DNA of 14,835 nucleotides from Rhodocyclaceae bacterium (GTDB taxonomy: Bacteria > Pseudomonadota > Gammaproteobacteria > Burkholderiales > Rhodocyclaceae). Below are positions 7,509-14,785 of the stretch, one piece after another. Location: positions 1 through 14,835 of the forward strand of contig JAUYFZ010000173.1 in assembly GCA_030689585.1 (NCBI GenBank), in the 5' to 3' direction. The position numbers and the translations under genes were made by a program. The notes under the pieces are model-generated. The model saw only the letters and a list, made by a program, of their open reading frames with translations, was not told the origin of the DNA and searched no databases. Numbering within the stretch: the first letter of the stretch is position 1; every line of letters begins with the position of its first letter.

Positions 7509-7835
7509 TTATTTCTTCTTCGCAGCTACTTTCTTTACAGCGGGTGCTGCCGCTGCTTTCTTTCCAGAGACAGCGGTCTTAAAGCCAGTACCCGCAGAGA
7601 AACGGGGGACCGTGGTTGCGGCGATCTGGAGTTTTTCGCCAGTCTTCGGGTTAACGCCCGTGCGTGCGGCACGTTTGGAGGACTTGAAGGTGCCAAACCC
7701 TACGAGGGTCACGGTATCACCTTTGGAAACTGCTTTAACGATGGCGGCCATCGTAGCGGACAGTGCTTTCTCGGCGGCTGTTTTTGTAACGGCAGCTTCC
7801 TTCGCAATGGCATCGACCAGCTCGGATTTATTCAT
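7509..7835 (-). CDS. HU-family DNA-binding protein with Lys/Ala-rich tail
   Basis: Nucleoid-associated protein that bends and packages DNA as a dimer. 108 residues: a canonical HU fold (1-90) with MNKSELVDAIA at the start, V-G-F-G-T-F (45-50), K-R-A-A-R (54-58), then T-G-V-N-P-K-T-G-E (59-67) and V-P-R-F-S-A-G (76-82). The intercalating Pro63 is present, while the usual Arg before N-P is Val61. An extra 18-residue tail, K-K-A-A-A-A-P-A-V-K-K-V-A-A-K-K-K (92-108), resembles histone H1-like tails and exceeds the usual ~90-residue HU length. ATG with a strong GGGAGG Shine-Dalgarno (7845-7850) at 9-base spacing fixes the start. First gene of a two-gene unit; the metal operon on the same strand ends about 320 bases upstream. 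Confidence 0.95.
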   Translation of the reverse strand: MNKSELVDAIAKEAAVTKTAAEKALSATMAAIVKAVSKGDTVTLVGFGTFKSSKRAARTGVNPKTGEKLQIAATTVPRFSAGTGFKTAVSGKKAAAAPAVKKVAAKKK

Positions 7836-7844
7836 GTTGTTAAA

Positions 7845-7850
7845 CCTCCC
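7845..7850 (-). promoter_or_regulatory. Strong ribosome binding site for the HU gene
   Basis: GGGAGG on the minus strand, 9 bases before the ATG at 7835. It decides the start. A promoter should lie between here and the repeat element ending at 7949, but I cannot point to a convincing -35/-10 pair. Confidence 0.75.
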
Positions 7851-7948
7851 ACGGTTGAAAAAAAGGTTGTTGTCAGGTAATGGTTACAGCGCGAAGGATT
7901 CTACTACCAAGAAATGTTATTCCGGCGGGCTTGCAAGAAGAAAATTTT

Positions 7949-8151
7949 GTAACTACTCAGGTCGGCGTCAATCTCCCTCCCCTTCAAGGGGAGGGCTGGG
8001 GTGGGGATGGGGTTCTACGCGGAATTCTTCCCCCCATCCCCCTCCCAGCCTCCCCCTTGAAGGGGGAGGAGTAAGAGGCTCCGACTTGTGTGCATACGTT
8101 AGCCCTTGAAGGGGGAGGAGATCTGTGTTCCGACCGGACCTGAGTGGTTAC
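7949..8151. mobile_element. Candidate MITE-like element enclosing repeat cluster 3
   Basis: The left end GTAACTACTCAGGTC (7949-7963) and the right end, read inverted, GTAACCACTCAGGTC (8151-8137) match in 14 of 15 bases. Immediately outside lie AAAATTTT (7941-7948) and AAAGTTTT (8152-8159), an 8-base near-direct repeat like a target duplication. With further gaps the inverted similarity continues inward to ATCTCC. There is no transposase and no ORF of substance, so it would be non-autonomous and about 203 bases long. Ends beginning GTAA with 8-base duplications are known from the IS66 family; whether this element belongs there is inference. The AT-rich flank is nearly self-complementary, so the 8-base match could also be part of a longer inverted repeat. 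The right flank overlaps the stop codon of the neighbouring gene. Confidence 0.45.
7975..8118. repeat. GC-rich palindromic repeat cluster 3
   Basis: Cores at 7975-7995 and 8049-8069 and a half copy at 8103-8118. The first two are in opposite orientation. Their arms (GGGCTGGGGTGGGGATGGGG at 7993-8012 and CCCCCATCCCCCTCCCAGCC at 8031-8050) are complementary, so 7978-8066 could fold into one long hairpin with a loop of about 13 bases around 8015-8027. It lies between the end of the metal operon and the HU gene leader and could block read-through between them, but has no T-run. Confidence 0.85.
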
Positions 8152-8157
8152 AAAGTT

Positions 8158-8619
8158 TTAATGATGATGCCCTAGTTCCGCGCTGGTTGCTTGGGTTGCG
8201 GGGGATGCTGCTTTCTGGGTGGCCAGCGGGGTGAACCGTGCTTGTTCTGCAGGTTTGCCTGCGATCACGAGGGAGGTGACCACTTTCATATCGGGAGTGG
8301 CCGCGTATTTTCCGATACCTTTCAAGCGGTTATCGCCATCAGGTGTCAGCGTAAGCGTGGTTTTTGATTTTCCGGAAAGAATCGTCGCCGTGCCACTAGC
8401 CCCCGTGGTGGATATCTTGGTGCCTGCGTGATCGGTCACGAAGACGACGACGTCCTGACCATTTTTCGCCAAAAGTTCAAAATGATAAAGGCCTGCCATG
8501 CGCATCTGCCCACCGTTGGGTGTCTTTTGAGTATCCAAATATTCGTCGGTATGCGCTAATGCGGCCGTGTTGGCAACGGTGTTAGCAAGTAAAGCAAGGG
8601 TGATCAACAGCAGTTTCAT
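8158..8619 (-). CDS. Periplasmic accessory protein of the metal-efflux operon
   Basis: 153 residues, last gene of the efflux operon. Signal peptide with likely cleavage after N-T-A-A-L-A (residue 22). The mature part starts H-T-D-E-Y, then N-G-G-Q-M-R-M-A-G-L-Y-H-F-E-L-L, V-F-V-T-D-H-A-G, and a beta-rich stretch of small residues with T-L-T-L-T-P-D-G. It ends in a disordered Ala/Thr tail and G-H-H-H. Small secreted proteins of this style are commonly encoded next to CusA/CzcA pumps. No function is established to my knowledge; periplasmic metal binding or delivery is inferred from His/Met content and context. AGGAGA (8626-8631) 6 bases before the ATG supports the start. The gap to the pump gene is 23 bases. 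The stop codon overlaps the flank of the adjacent MITE-like element. Confidence 0.75.
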   Translation of the reverse strand: MKLLLITLALLANTVANTAALAHTDEYLDTQKTPNGGQMRMAGLYHFELLAKNGQDVVVFVTDHAGTKISTTGASGTATILSGKSKTTLTLTPDGDNRLKGIGKYAATPDMKVVTSLVIAGKPAEQARFTPLATQKAASPATQATSAELGHHH

Positions 8620-8642
8620 GGTGCGTCTCCTAGGTGGGTGGA

Positions 8643-11600
8643 TTAAAAATTTTCGTGACTGCGAGTGGCCAACAGCCGGGCAAGAGGTTTTTCACCCCAC
8701 AGCCAGAACATCAGCGGGGTGAGCAAGGTGTCGAGCAACGTAGAACTGACCAGACCACCGAAAATCACCACGGCGACCGGATGCAGTATTTCTTTGCCCG
8801 GCGCATCGGATGAGAGCAGTAGCGGCAGCAGGGCGGCGGCGGCGACTAATGCAGTCATCAGCACAGGGGTGAGCCGTTCCAGCGAGCCGCGCACAATCAG
8901 GGTCTGTCCAAACTTTTCGCCTTCAAAGGCGCATAGGTTGATGTAGTGACTGATTTTTAGAATGCCGTTACGCGTGGCAATGCCGGTTAAGGTGATGAAT
9001 CCCACCAAAGTGGCCACAGAGAGCGTTTGACCGGAAATCCACAGGGCGATAACGCTTCCCACGAGTGCTAACGGAATGTTGCCCATGATAATGGCGGCTA
9101 AGACCGCCGAGTGGTATCGGCTGTAGAGCACCATAAAAATCATGGTGAGCGAGACGAGGGCTAACAGGGCAATGAGGTTGGTGGCTTGTTCTTGCGCTAA
9201 AAACTGCCCTTCCAGCATCGTGAAGTAGCCTTCTGGTAATGGTTTTGCGGCCAGTTCGGCACGAATGTCGGCGATAACCTTCGACATATCACGTCCATCG
9301 CTATTGGCGGATATAAGAATGCGACGGCGAGTATTTTCATGGTTGATCTGGTTGGGGCCGTCTGTCTCATCCAGGTGAGCAATCTTCGACAATGGCACAA
9401 AACCGCCCGGCGTTTCGATCAGCAAATTCGCCAGTGCTTGAGGTTGACGTGCCGTTTCTGGCAGTCGCACGATAAGATCAAAACGACGTGAACCGGCCTC
9501 TCCGCCTTCAACGATCTGGGTGACGCGCTCTCCTTCAACCATCTGTTCTAGGCTGCGTAACAGGTTGCCAGGGGTTACTCCATATTGGGCGGCTCGTTCG
9601 TAATCGAGGCGAATTTTCAGTTGGGGGATGAGCACCTGTTTTTCGATTTGCAGATCGGTGACCCCGGGGATTTTCGCCAACCGCTCTCGCAGGTCGGCGG
9701 CTTGACTGCGCAGCGTGCCCAAATCATCCCCAAAAATTTTCAGGGCAATTTGCGCACGCACACCGGAGAGCAGATGATCGAGCCGATGTGAAATCGGTTG
9801 TCCTACGCTAACGGCCACGGGAAGTGTGGCTAATCGGGTGCGAATATCGCTGATAACCGTGGCACGCTCACGCTCGTGATCGGGTTTCAGGTCGATTTCC
9901 AACTCGGTGGTATGCACGCCCTCGGCATGTTCATCGAGTTCGGCGCGTCCGGTACGACGGCCTACCTGCATGACTTCAGGCACCTGCATCACCAGTTGTT
10001 CGGCCAGGGTGCCGATGCGATTGGATTCGGTCAGTGAAACGCCAGGATTTAATAGGACAGTGACCGTTAGCGTACCTTCGTTGAAGGCCGGCAGAAAAGA
10101 ACGGGGGAAAAACGGCAAACTTGCCGTCACCAGTAACACCGCAATCAACGCTCCCATTAACAGTGCTCTGGCGTGAGCAAATGACCAGTGCAGCAGACGG
10201 GCATCCTGTTGTTTAAACCAGACAACCAACGGGCTATCGCCGACATGTAAATGCTTCATGTGAGGCAACAGGTAATAGCAAAGAACGGGAGTAACGGTGA
10301 CAGCCACCCCCATGCTCGCCAGAATAGAAACGACATACGCGATGCCCAGTGGCGTAAACAACCGCCCTTCGATACCGGGCAACGCGAACAGGGGCACAAA
10401 CACCAGCACGACGATGAAGGTCGCCACCACCACGCCCGTGCGCACTTCACGAGAGGCCGCCGCAATCACTTCCAGCACCGGTTTCGGTGGGTTGGTTTGA
10501 CGGTTTTCTTTAAGGCGACGCAACACATTTTCGACATCAACCACGGCATCATCCACCAATTCGCCGATAGCAATCGCCAAGCCGCCTAGGGTCATGGTGT
10601 TGATCGACAAACCGAAATAATGAAACACTAGGGCGGTGACCAATAGCGACAGTGGAATGGCGACCAATGAAATGGCCGTGGTACGCACGTTGAGCAGGAA
10701 CATGAAAAGAATCACGGCCACCGCAATCGCCCCATCGCGCAGGGCGATTTTGATATTGTCGATGGAATGCTCGATGAAGTTGGCTTGTTTGAAGAGGAAG
10801 ACGGGAGATTCGATCCCCGCGGGCAGGTTTTTACTTAATTCTGCCACCGCTTTTTCCACCTCGCGTGTCAGCGTCACACTATCGGCGGCGGGTTGTTTTT
10901 GTACCGCAAGGATCACGGCAGGTTGGCCGAGATAACCGCTGTCGCCGCGCTTGGAGGCGGGGGCTAGCTTCACATCGGCCAGTTGTTTAAGCAGGATGGG
11001 TTGGCCGTTTTTCACCGTCACCACCAAGTTTTGCAAATCTTCGATACGTGCGCTGCGGCCGATATGACGAATCAAATATTCCTTGCCCTGTGCTTCAAGA
11101 AATCCGCCGCTGGTATTGGATCCAAAGCCTTTGAGGGCGGCATCCAATTTTTCACGTTCGATACCGAGTGCCTGCAACTGGGCAGGGTTTAATTCAACGC
11201 GATATTGCCGAACTTCCCCGCCCATGGGGATCACTTGCGCTACGCCCGGAATGGTTAAGAGACGGGGGCGCATCACCCAGTCGGCAAATTCGCGTGTTTG
11301 CATCGGACGGGCTTTGTTTGGATCAGCCGGAATGGCAATCAATAAAATTTCACCCATCAGCGATGAGATCGGCCCCATCTGGGGCAGCACCCCCTCCGGC
11401 AACTGTTCTCGCACCAGATTAAGCCGTTCGGTAACCATCTGACGATTACGATAAATATCAGAACCCCATTCGAATTCGATGTACACAATCGACAAACCGA
11501 CACCGGATACCGAACGAATTCGCGTGACCCCTGGCATACCGTTCATGCTGGATTCAATGGGGAAACTCACGAGCTGTTCGACTTCCTCAGGAGCCATGCC

Positions 11601-11762
11601 ACCCGCTTCAGTCATCAAAGTCACCGTGGCCTTGTTAAGGTCAGGTAGCACATCAATGGGCATTTTGTGCAGTGTCAGCGCACCGTAGATCATCAGCAGC
11701 AAGGCCGTGCCAAGAACGAGGAGTCTTTGTTTGAGGCTGAATTGAATAATGAAATCAAACAT
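8643..11762 (-). CDS. Heavy-metal efflux RND pump, CusA/CzcA family
   Basis: Proton-driven inner-membrane trimeric exporter, 1039 residues, close to the ~1040 of CusA/CzcA. TM1 is near 12-30, followed by the first porter loop, a TM bundle at about 335-500, a second porter loop at about 555-865, and a final TM bundle to about 1025. The N-terminal P-I-D-V-L-P-D-L-N, G-G-M-A-P-E-E-V-E and the TM4 motif A-I-G400-E-L-V-D404-D-A-V-V-D409-V-E411-N are HME-RND hallmarks. D404/D405 and E411 are the likely proton-relay acids. The motif lacks the D-F-G of classic CzcA and is nearer the CusA pattern, but the CusA Cu-site methionines are not kept: H663 stands in R-L-D-H-L-L-S-G and V/H residues replace the Met of the R-A-E ... 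T-T-E segment. The substrate is therefore undecided among Cu/Ag and divalent metals. It starts 9 bases after the fusion-protein stop. Confidence 0.95.
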   Translation of the reverse strand: MFDFIIQFSLKQRLLVLGTALLLMIYGALTLHKMPIDVLPDLNKATVTLMTEAGGMAPEEVEQLVSFPIESSMNGMPGVTRIRSVSGVGLSIVYIEFEWGSDIYRNRQMVTERLNLVREQLPEGVLPQMGPISSLMGEILLIAIPADPNKARPMQTREFADWVMRPRLLTIPGVAQVIPMGGEVRQYRVELNPAQLQALGIEREKLDAALKGFGSNTSGGFLEAQGKEYLIRHIGRSARIEDLQNLVVTVKNGQPILLKQLADVKLAPASKRGDSGYLGQPAVILAVQKQPAADSVTLTREVEKAVAELSKNLPAGIESPVFLFKQANFIEHSIDNIKIALRDGAIAVAVILFMFLLNVRTTAISLVAIPLSLLVTALVFHYFGLSINTMTLGGLAIAIGELVDDAVVDVENVLRRLKENRQTNPPKPVLEVIAAASREVRTGVVVATFIVVLVFVPLFALPGIEGRLFTPLGIAYVVSILASMGVAVTVTPVLCYYLLPHMKHLHVGDSPLVVWFKQQDARLLHWSFAHARALLMGALIAVLLVTASLPFFPRSFLPAFNEGTLTVTVLLNPGVSLTESNRIGTLAEQLVMQVPEVMQVGRRTGRAELDEHAEGVHTTELEIDLKPDHERERATVISDIRTRLATLPVAVSVGQPISHRLDHLLSGVRAQIALKIFGDDLGTLRSQAADLRERLAKIPGVTDLQIEKQVLIPQLKIRLDYERAAQYGVTPGNLLRSLEQMVEGERVTQIVEGGEAGSRRFDLIVRLPETARQPQALANLLIETPGGFVPLSKIAHLDETDGPNQINHENTRRRILISANSDGRDMSKVIADIRAELAAKPLPEGYFTMLEGQFLAQEQATNLIALLALVSLTMIFMVLYSRYHSAVLAAIIMGNIPLALVGSVIALWISGQTLSVATLVGFITLTGIATRNGILKISHYINLCAFEGEKFGQTLIVRGSLERLTPVLMTALVAAAALLPLLLSSDAPGKEILHPVAVVIFGGLVSSTLLDTLLTPLMFWLWGEKPLARLLATRSHENF

Positions 11763-11771
11763 GGCAAAACG

Positions 11772-12893
11772 TTACCTAATCTGGGAAAGCAGAGAGGCAC
11801 CTTCTGTCACCACGCGTTCACCATCACGCAGGCCCTCAAGAATCGCCACGTTGGCCGCATCCAACGATTGAACGCGCACTTTACGGGCCACAAAGCGTTC
11901 CGCTTCGGTATGTACCCAAAGAATCTCTTCACCACTACGACCGGTCAATGCAGAACGCGCCACCGCAGCACCTCGTATCCCGCGTGCGGTGCGCAGCATG
12001 ACTTTTACGGGTTGCCCCACCGCGATGGCCGCCGTTCCTGTGGTGATGCGAAATAACAAGGGGAGTGCCTGTTCGCGTAACTGCTGACCGCCTCCGATAA
12101 ATTTCAGGTCCAGCGCGATGCCATCCGTTGTCAACGCACTGGCCGCAACGATGGAGGAAGCCAGACTGGCCTCATAGGCTAATGCTTCCACAGCAAGATG
12201 GGCAGGGTCGATAATCTCGAACAGGATTTCCTTGGCTTCAACCACTTGTCCGGCCACGACGTTGCTAGCACCAATCACGCCGGAAACGGGAGCCACCAAA
12301 GGTTCCGCTGTATTCACACTGGCACTGACGAACCCCCGACGCTTTTGCAAAGCGGCATAGTCGATGTGGGCAGACTCAATTTCTTTTTGCGGTACGATTC
12401 CTTCGAGCTGGTCAAAACGTTTCAGCTTGGCAGCCGCAATAGCAATTTGTGCCTCCAACTCGGCAAGCTGTGCCTGCTGATTACCGCGTTCAATCGCAGT
12501 TCCAATCGGACGCAAATAAGCCAGCACTTCGCCTCGGCGCACTTTGCGGCCGGGCAGAGGCATTCCTTTAGAACCTGGCAATACACTACCGGAATGCGTG
12601 GCTTGAACGCGACCCCCGGTATCGGGGTTGGGGATCACCTTGCCGTTTAACTCGACAACAGCATTCAAATCCCCCAGTTGCACAGGTTGAGTGCGAATGG
12701 CTAATTGACGTTGCACCGATTTGGGTACGAAGAGACTGCCATCCACCAAACGTTGTGCGGCATGATGGACGGTCAAGAGGGTTGCGACCGGGGCCGGCGA
12801 TTTTTTATCGTCTTTACTGTGATCCTCATCACCGTGGGCGAAGGCAACCGTGCATAAGAACATGAGAGTCGTGGGGATGATGCGATGTCTCAT
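11772..12893 (-). CDS. Periplasmic adaptor (membrane fusion protein) of the efflux pump, CusB/CzcB-like
   Basis: Adaptor linking the RND pump to the outer-membrane channel, 373 residues. Signal peptide MRHRIIPTTLMFLCTVAFA, then H20-G-D-E-D-H-S-K-D-D, an acidic/His metal-binding-like N-terminus. The barrel-sandwich half-motifs are visible: V-Q-A-T-H-S-G-S-V ... R-R-G-E-V-L-A-Y-L and later P-L-V-A-P-V-S-G-V-I ... G-Q-V-V-E-A-K-E-I-L-F-E. Between them is an alpha-hairpin with Q-A-Q-L-A-E-L-E-A-Q-I. The C-terminal membrane-proximal domain ends G-L-R-D-G-E-R-V-V-T-E-G. A longer frame to 12995 exists, but ATG at 12893 is preferred: it begins a clean signal peptide, has GGGAGA about 6 bases upstream and overlaps the previous stop as ATGA. 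No lipobox Cys, so probably soluble periplasmic. Confidence 0.92.
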   Translation of the reverse strand: MRHRIIPTTLMFLCTVAFAHGDEDHSKDDKKSPAPVATLLTVHHAAQRLVDGSLFVPKSVQRQLAIRTQPVQLGDLNAVVELNGKVIPNPDTGGRVQATHSGSVLPGSKGMPLPGRKVRRGEVLAYLRPIGTAIERGNQQAQLAELEAQIAIAAAKLKRFDQLEGIVPQKEIESAHIDYAALQKRRGFVSASVNTAEPLVAPVSGVIGASNVVAGQVVEAKEILFEIIDPAHLAVEALAYEASLASSIVAASALTTDGIALDLKFIGGGQQLREQALPLLFRITTGTAAIAVGQPVKVMLRTARGIRGAAVARSALTGRSGEEILWVHTEAERFVARKVRVQSLDAANVAILEGLRDGERVVTEGASLLSQIR

Positions 12894-13417
12894 ACGATTC
12901 TCCCTGTGCGGCGACGCATCATTGCAATCAGTACCAGTACGCCAACCGCAATCATCGCCGCCCATCCCCATCCCCATCCCCACCAAAATTGCCAACCGTG
13001 GCTATGTTCGCTATCAGAAGGCGGTGATGGCAAAACGATGGAGAGCAGATCGGCACGATCGACTGTTTCGATTGCTATCGTGAGAGGGCCTGTGGCGAGA
13101 GATGAGGCATCCATCCTATAAACGCCGGGGGATAATTCGGTGGCCATTCCTTTTAAACCGCCCCCTTCAATTTCTATTTTTGCACCGACAACCGGTTGGT
13201 TGCTAGAGAATTGATCCAGATAAAGCACCCATTGCTGGCCGTCGAGTGCCATGACTACTTCAAACTCTTCCGAAACCGCCGTTATACGGGGGGCGGCAAC
13301 CGGAACAGGGATCGGTGCGGGGGGGGGGTCCGTTGCATGGCTGTGCCCATCGCTGGCATCGCCTCCGGCCCATGCAGAGAAGGATAGAAAGGCGACTAAA
13401 ACCAATACGGATTTCAC
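12890..13417 (-). CDS. Membrane-anchored periplasmic accessory protein between efflux OMF and adaptor
   Basis: 175 residues. Signal peptide (1-17), His motif D-G-H25-S-H27, then a Pro-rich linker whose codons contain a run of ten C (10 G on the + strand, 13319-13328; residues 30-33). The core, E-F-E-V-V-M-A-L-D-G-Q-Q-W-V-L-Y-L-D ... G-A-K-I-E-I-E-G ... L-S-P-G-V-Y, looks like an all-beta immunoglobulin-type domain. A second H138-S-H140 precedes W-Q-F-W-W-G-W-G-W-G-W (142-152) and a C-terminal TM helix (about 152-167) with R-R-R. I know similar proteins only as unnamed genes in HME-RND operons; a role in metal presentation or complex stabilisation is inference. GTG start overlapping the upstream stop (GTGA) and ATGA overlap with the adaptor show tight coupling. 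The start is fixed by that overlap and the signal peptide. Confidence 0.78.
   Translation of the reverse strand: MKSVLVLVAFLSFSAWAGGDASDGHSHATDPPPAPIPVPVAAPRITAVSEEFEVVMALDGQQWVLYLDQFSSNQPVVGAKIEIEGGGLKGMATELSPGVYRMDASSLATGPLTIAIETVDRADLLSIVLPSPPSDSEHSHGWQFWWGWGWGWAAMIAVGVLVLIAMMRRRTGRIV
12961..12984 (-). other. Possible G-quadruplex in coding strand
   Basis: The minus strand reads GGTGGGGATGGGGATGGGG then ATGGG: three GGGG runs and a GGG run two bases apart, encoding the Trp-Gly repeat ahead of the TM helix of the accessory protein and about 70 bases before the adaptor start codon. The run pattern fits a four-tract quadruplex in the mRNA; folding is inference. Confidence 0.4.
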
Positions 13418-14655
13418 GGCAACACTCCCAAGGATTGATTCAAGCGCGAAATAGCTGCGGCACGCGCAATCGTCTGACGCTCATAAAAGCTCTCCGCATC
13501 GTACGCGGAGGCACGAAGTCGTAAAAGTGTCGCCAGATCGGTCTCACCGAGTGCAAAGGCTTTTTCGGTCAAACGCAAATTGTCGGCTAACAAAACACGC
13601 CGTTCATTCGCGGTCGTCCATTGCTGTTCCGTTGCCTCTAGCTTACGACGAGCGCGTTCGATGTCCAGTGAGACTCGGGTTTCGGTGCGGCGCAGGTCGG
13701 CATCCGCTTGATCCGCTTCAATCTGGGCTGACGATGTATGGTTGCGCACCTTCGCCCCTGAAGAGAACGGGAAAGTCAGCTTGAGGCCGATGTTATTGCC
13801 ATAGGATTCTGCAAAATTCCCACGTTCACGTACTACGCGCAAAGCCAATTCTGGGGCGGCGCGACTTGTTTCTTCGGCCACCTTGACCCGAGCACGGGCA
13901 CTTCTGGCGGTTGCGGCGGCGGCGATAAGTTGTGGATGGTGAGCGACTAGGGATTCACTGTCCTGGTGGGCATGGGGATGGGTATGAGTGCAAGCACTTT
14001 CTTTCGCTGTTTCTTCGTTTAACGTAATCGGCGGTGCACGACCCGTTAATAAACGAAGCTCCTGTTCGGCCTGTAACAAAGCCGCTTTGGTTTCGATCAG
14101 TTCCGCTTCGGCGGCCAGCCGTTCACTTTGTGCCAGATTGGCGTCAATGCGCGAGAGTTCGCCGACTTTAAAACGCTTGGCACTATCGGCATCGAGCGCA
14201 CGGGCTGTCGTTAATCTGCGTTCTGCCAATGCCTTGACGGAACGAGCCAACGCCAGTGTCCACCAAGCCCCGCGGACTTCACCGGCCAGTTCCAGTTGGG
14301 TGGCGACGCGCAACGTGGCGGCCACTCCCATGCGACTTGTGGCGGCGACTGTGTGAGCATTTTTTTGTCCCGGCAACCACAACGGCATTGCCAATTCGAC
14401 TTCATATTCTTGCTTGCCGAGATTCTTCCCCTGCCGGTCATTGAGATTACCAACGGACAGACGGGCGGGTTCCGGTGTCAACGCGTCGGCCATTTTTTTG
14501 GCCGCATGCGCTTCGGCTTCACGGGCATCCAGCGTAGCGGCTTGCGGATGCAATTTCCAAGCATGATCCAACGCAACACCCAGCGCACTAGGTTGTTGTG
14601 CCTGCGCAGCGGGGATCCAAAATAAAAACAAGAGCAGAGGGAGGATGGGTTTCAT
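13414..14655 (-). CDS. TolC/CusC-CzcC-family outer-membrane efflux channel
   Basis: Outer-membrane factor of the pump, 413 residues, first gene of the operon. Signal peptide with cleavage after I-P-A-A-Q-A (residue 19). The two repeats of long amphipathic helices typical of the OEP fold are visible: A-L-D-H-A-W-K-L-H-P-Q-A early and L-V-A-H-H-P-Q-L-I-A-A-A in the middle, each beginning a helical hairpin. The second repeat carries N-N-I-G-L-K-L-T-F-P-F-S-S-G, the strand/turn typical of this family. Between the repeats sits C222-T-H-T-H-P-H-A-H230, a His-rich insert that should face the periplasm. No lipid-attachment Cys at the signal peptide, unlike E. coli CusC. ATG at 14655 is the only start with a complete signal peptide; upstream is the putative metal-responsive operator. 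Confidence 0.92.
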   Translation of the reverse strand: MKPILPLLLFLFWIPAAQAQQPSALGVALDHAWKLHPQAATLDAREAEAHAAKKMADALTPEPARLSVGNLNDRQGKNLGKQEYEVELAMPLWLPGQKNAHTVAATSRMGVAATLRVATQLELAGEVRGAWWTLALARSVKALAERRLTTARALDADSAKRFKVGELSRIDANLAQSERLAAEAELIETKAALLQAEQELRLLTGRAPPITLNEETAKESACTHTHPHAHQDSESLVAHHPQLIAAAATARSARARVKVAEETSRAAPELALRVVRERGNFAESYGNNIGLKLTFPFSSGAKVRNHTSSAQIEADQADADLRRTETRVSLDIERARRKLEATEQQWTTANERRVLLADNLRLTEKAFALGETDLATLLRLRASAYDAESFYERQTIARAAAISRLNQSLGVLP

Positions 14656-14785
14656 GGGGTGGGATGCTAATACCGTATTCCCGACAACAACCTGACGCGA
14701 AGATTACATTTTTGTCATACATTGAATTGGTTAGTTGAAATTAATGGCTCTATGCGGTTTGTAGTGGGTGACATGCCATATCGCT
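14656..14785 (-). promoter_or_regulatory. Upstream region of the efflux operon
   Basis: AT-richer than its surroundings with no ORF. It contains the operator above and otherwise nothing I recognise. It should hold the operon promoter, bounded on the far side by repeat cluster 4. Confidence 0.5.
14703..14718 (-). promoter_or_regulatory. Putative CusR/CopR-type operator of the efflux operon
   Basis: On the minus strand ATGACAAAAATGTAAT, 48 bases before the first efflux gene. TGACA-N5-TGTAA closely resembles the boxes bound by OmpR-family metal response regulators (CusR, CopR, PcoR), where TGACA/TTACA half-sites are inverted. TATTAG nearer the gene (14664-14669) is a possible -10. The cognate two-component genes are not in the window. 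Confidence 0.5.

Noticed and set aside
12894..12995. Longer N-terminus for the adaptor protein starting at 12995
   Set aside because: The extra residues (M-G-M-G-M-G-G) are out-of-frame reading of the upstream gene's G-rich end; the signal peptide starts at ATG 12893.
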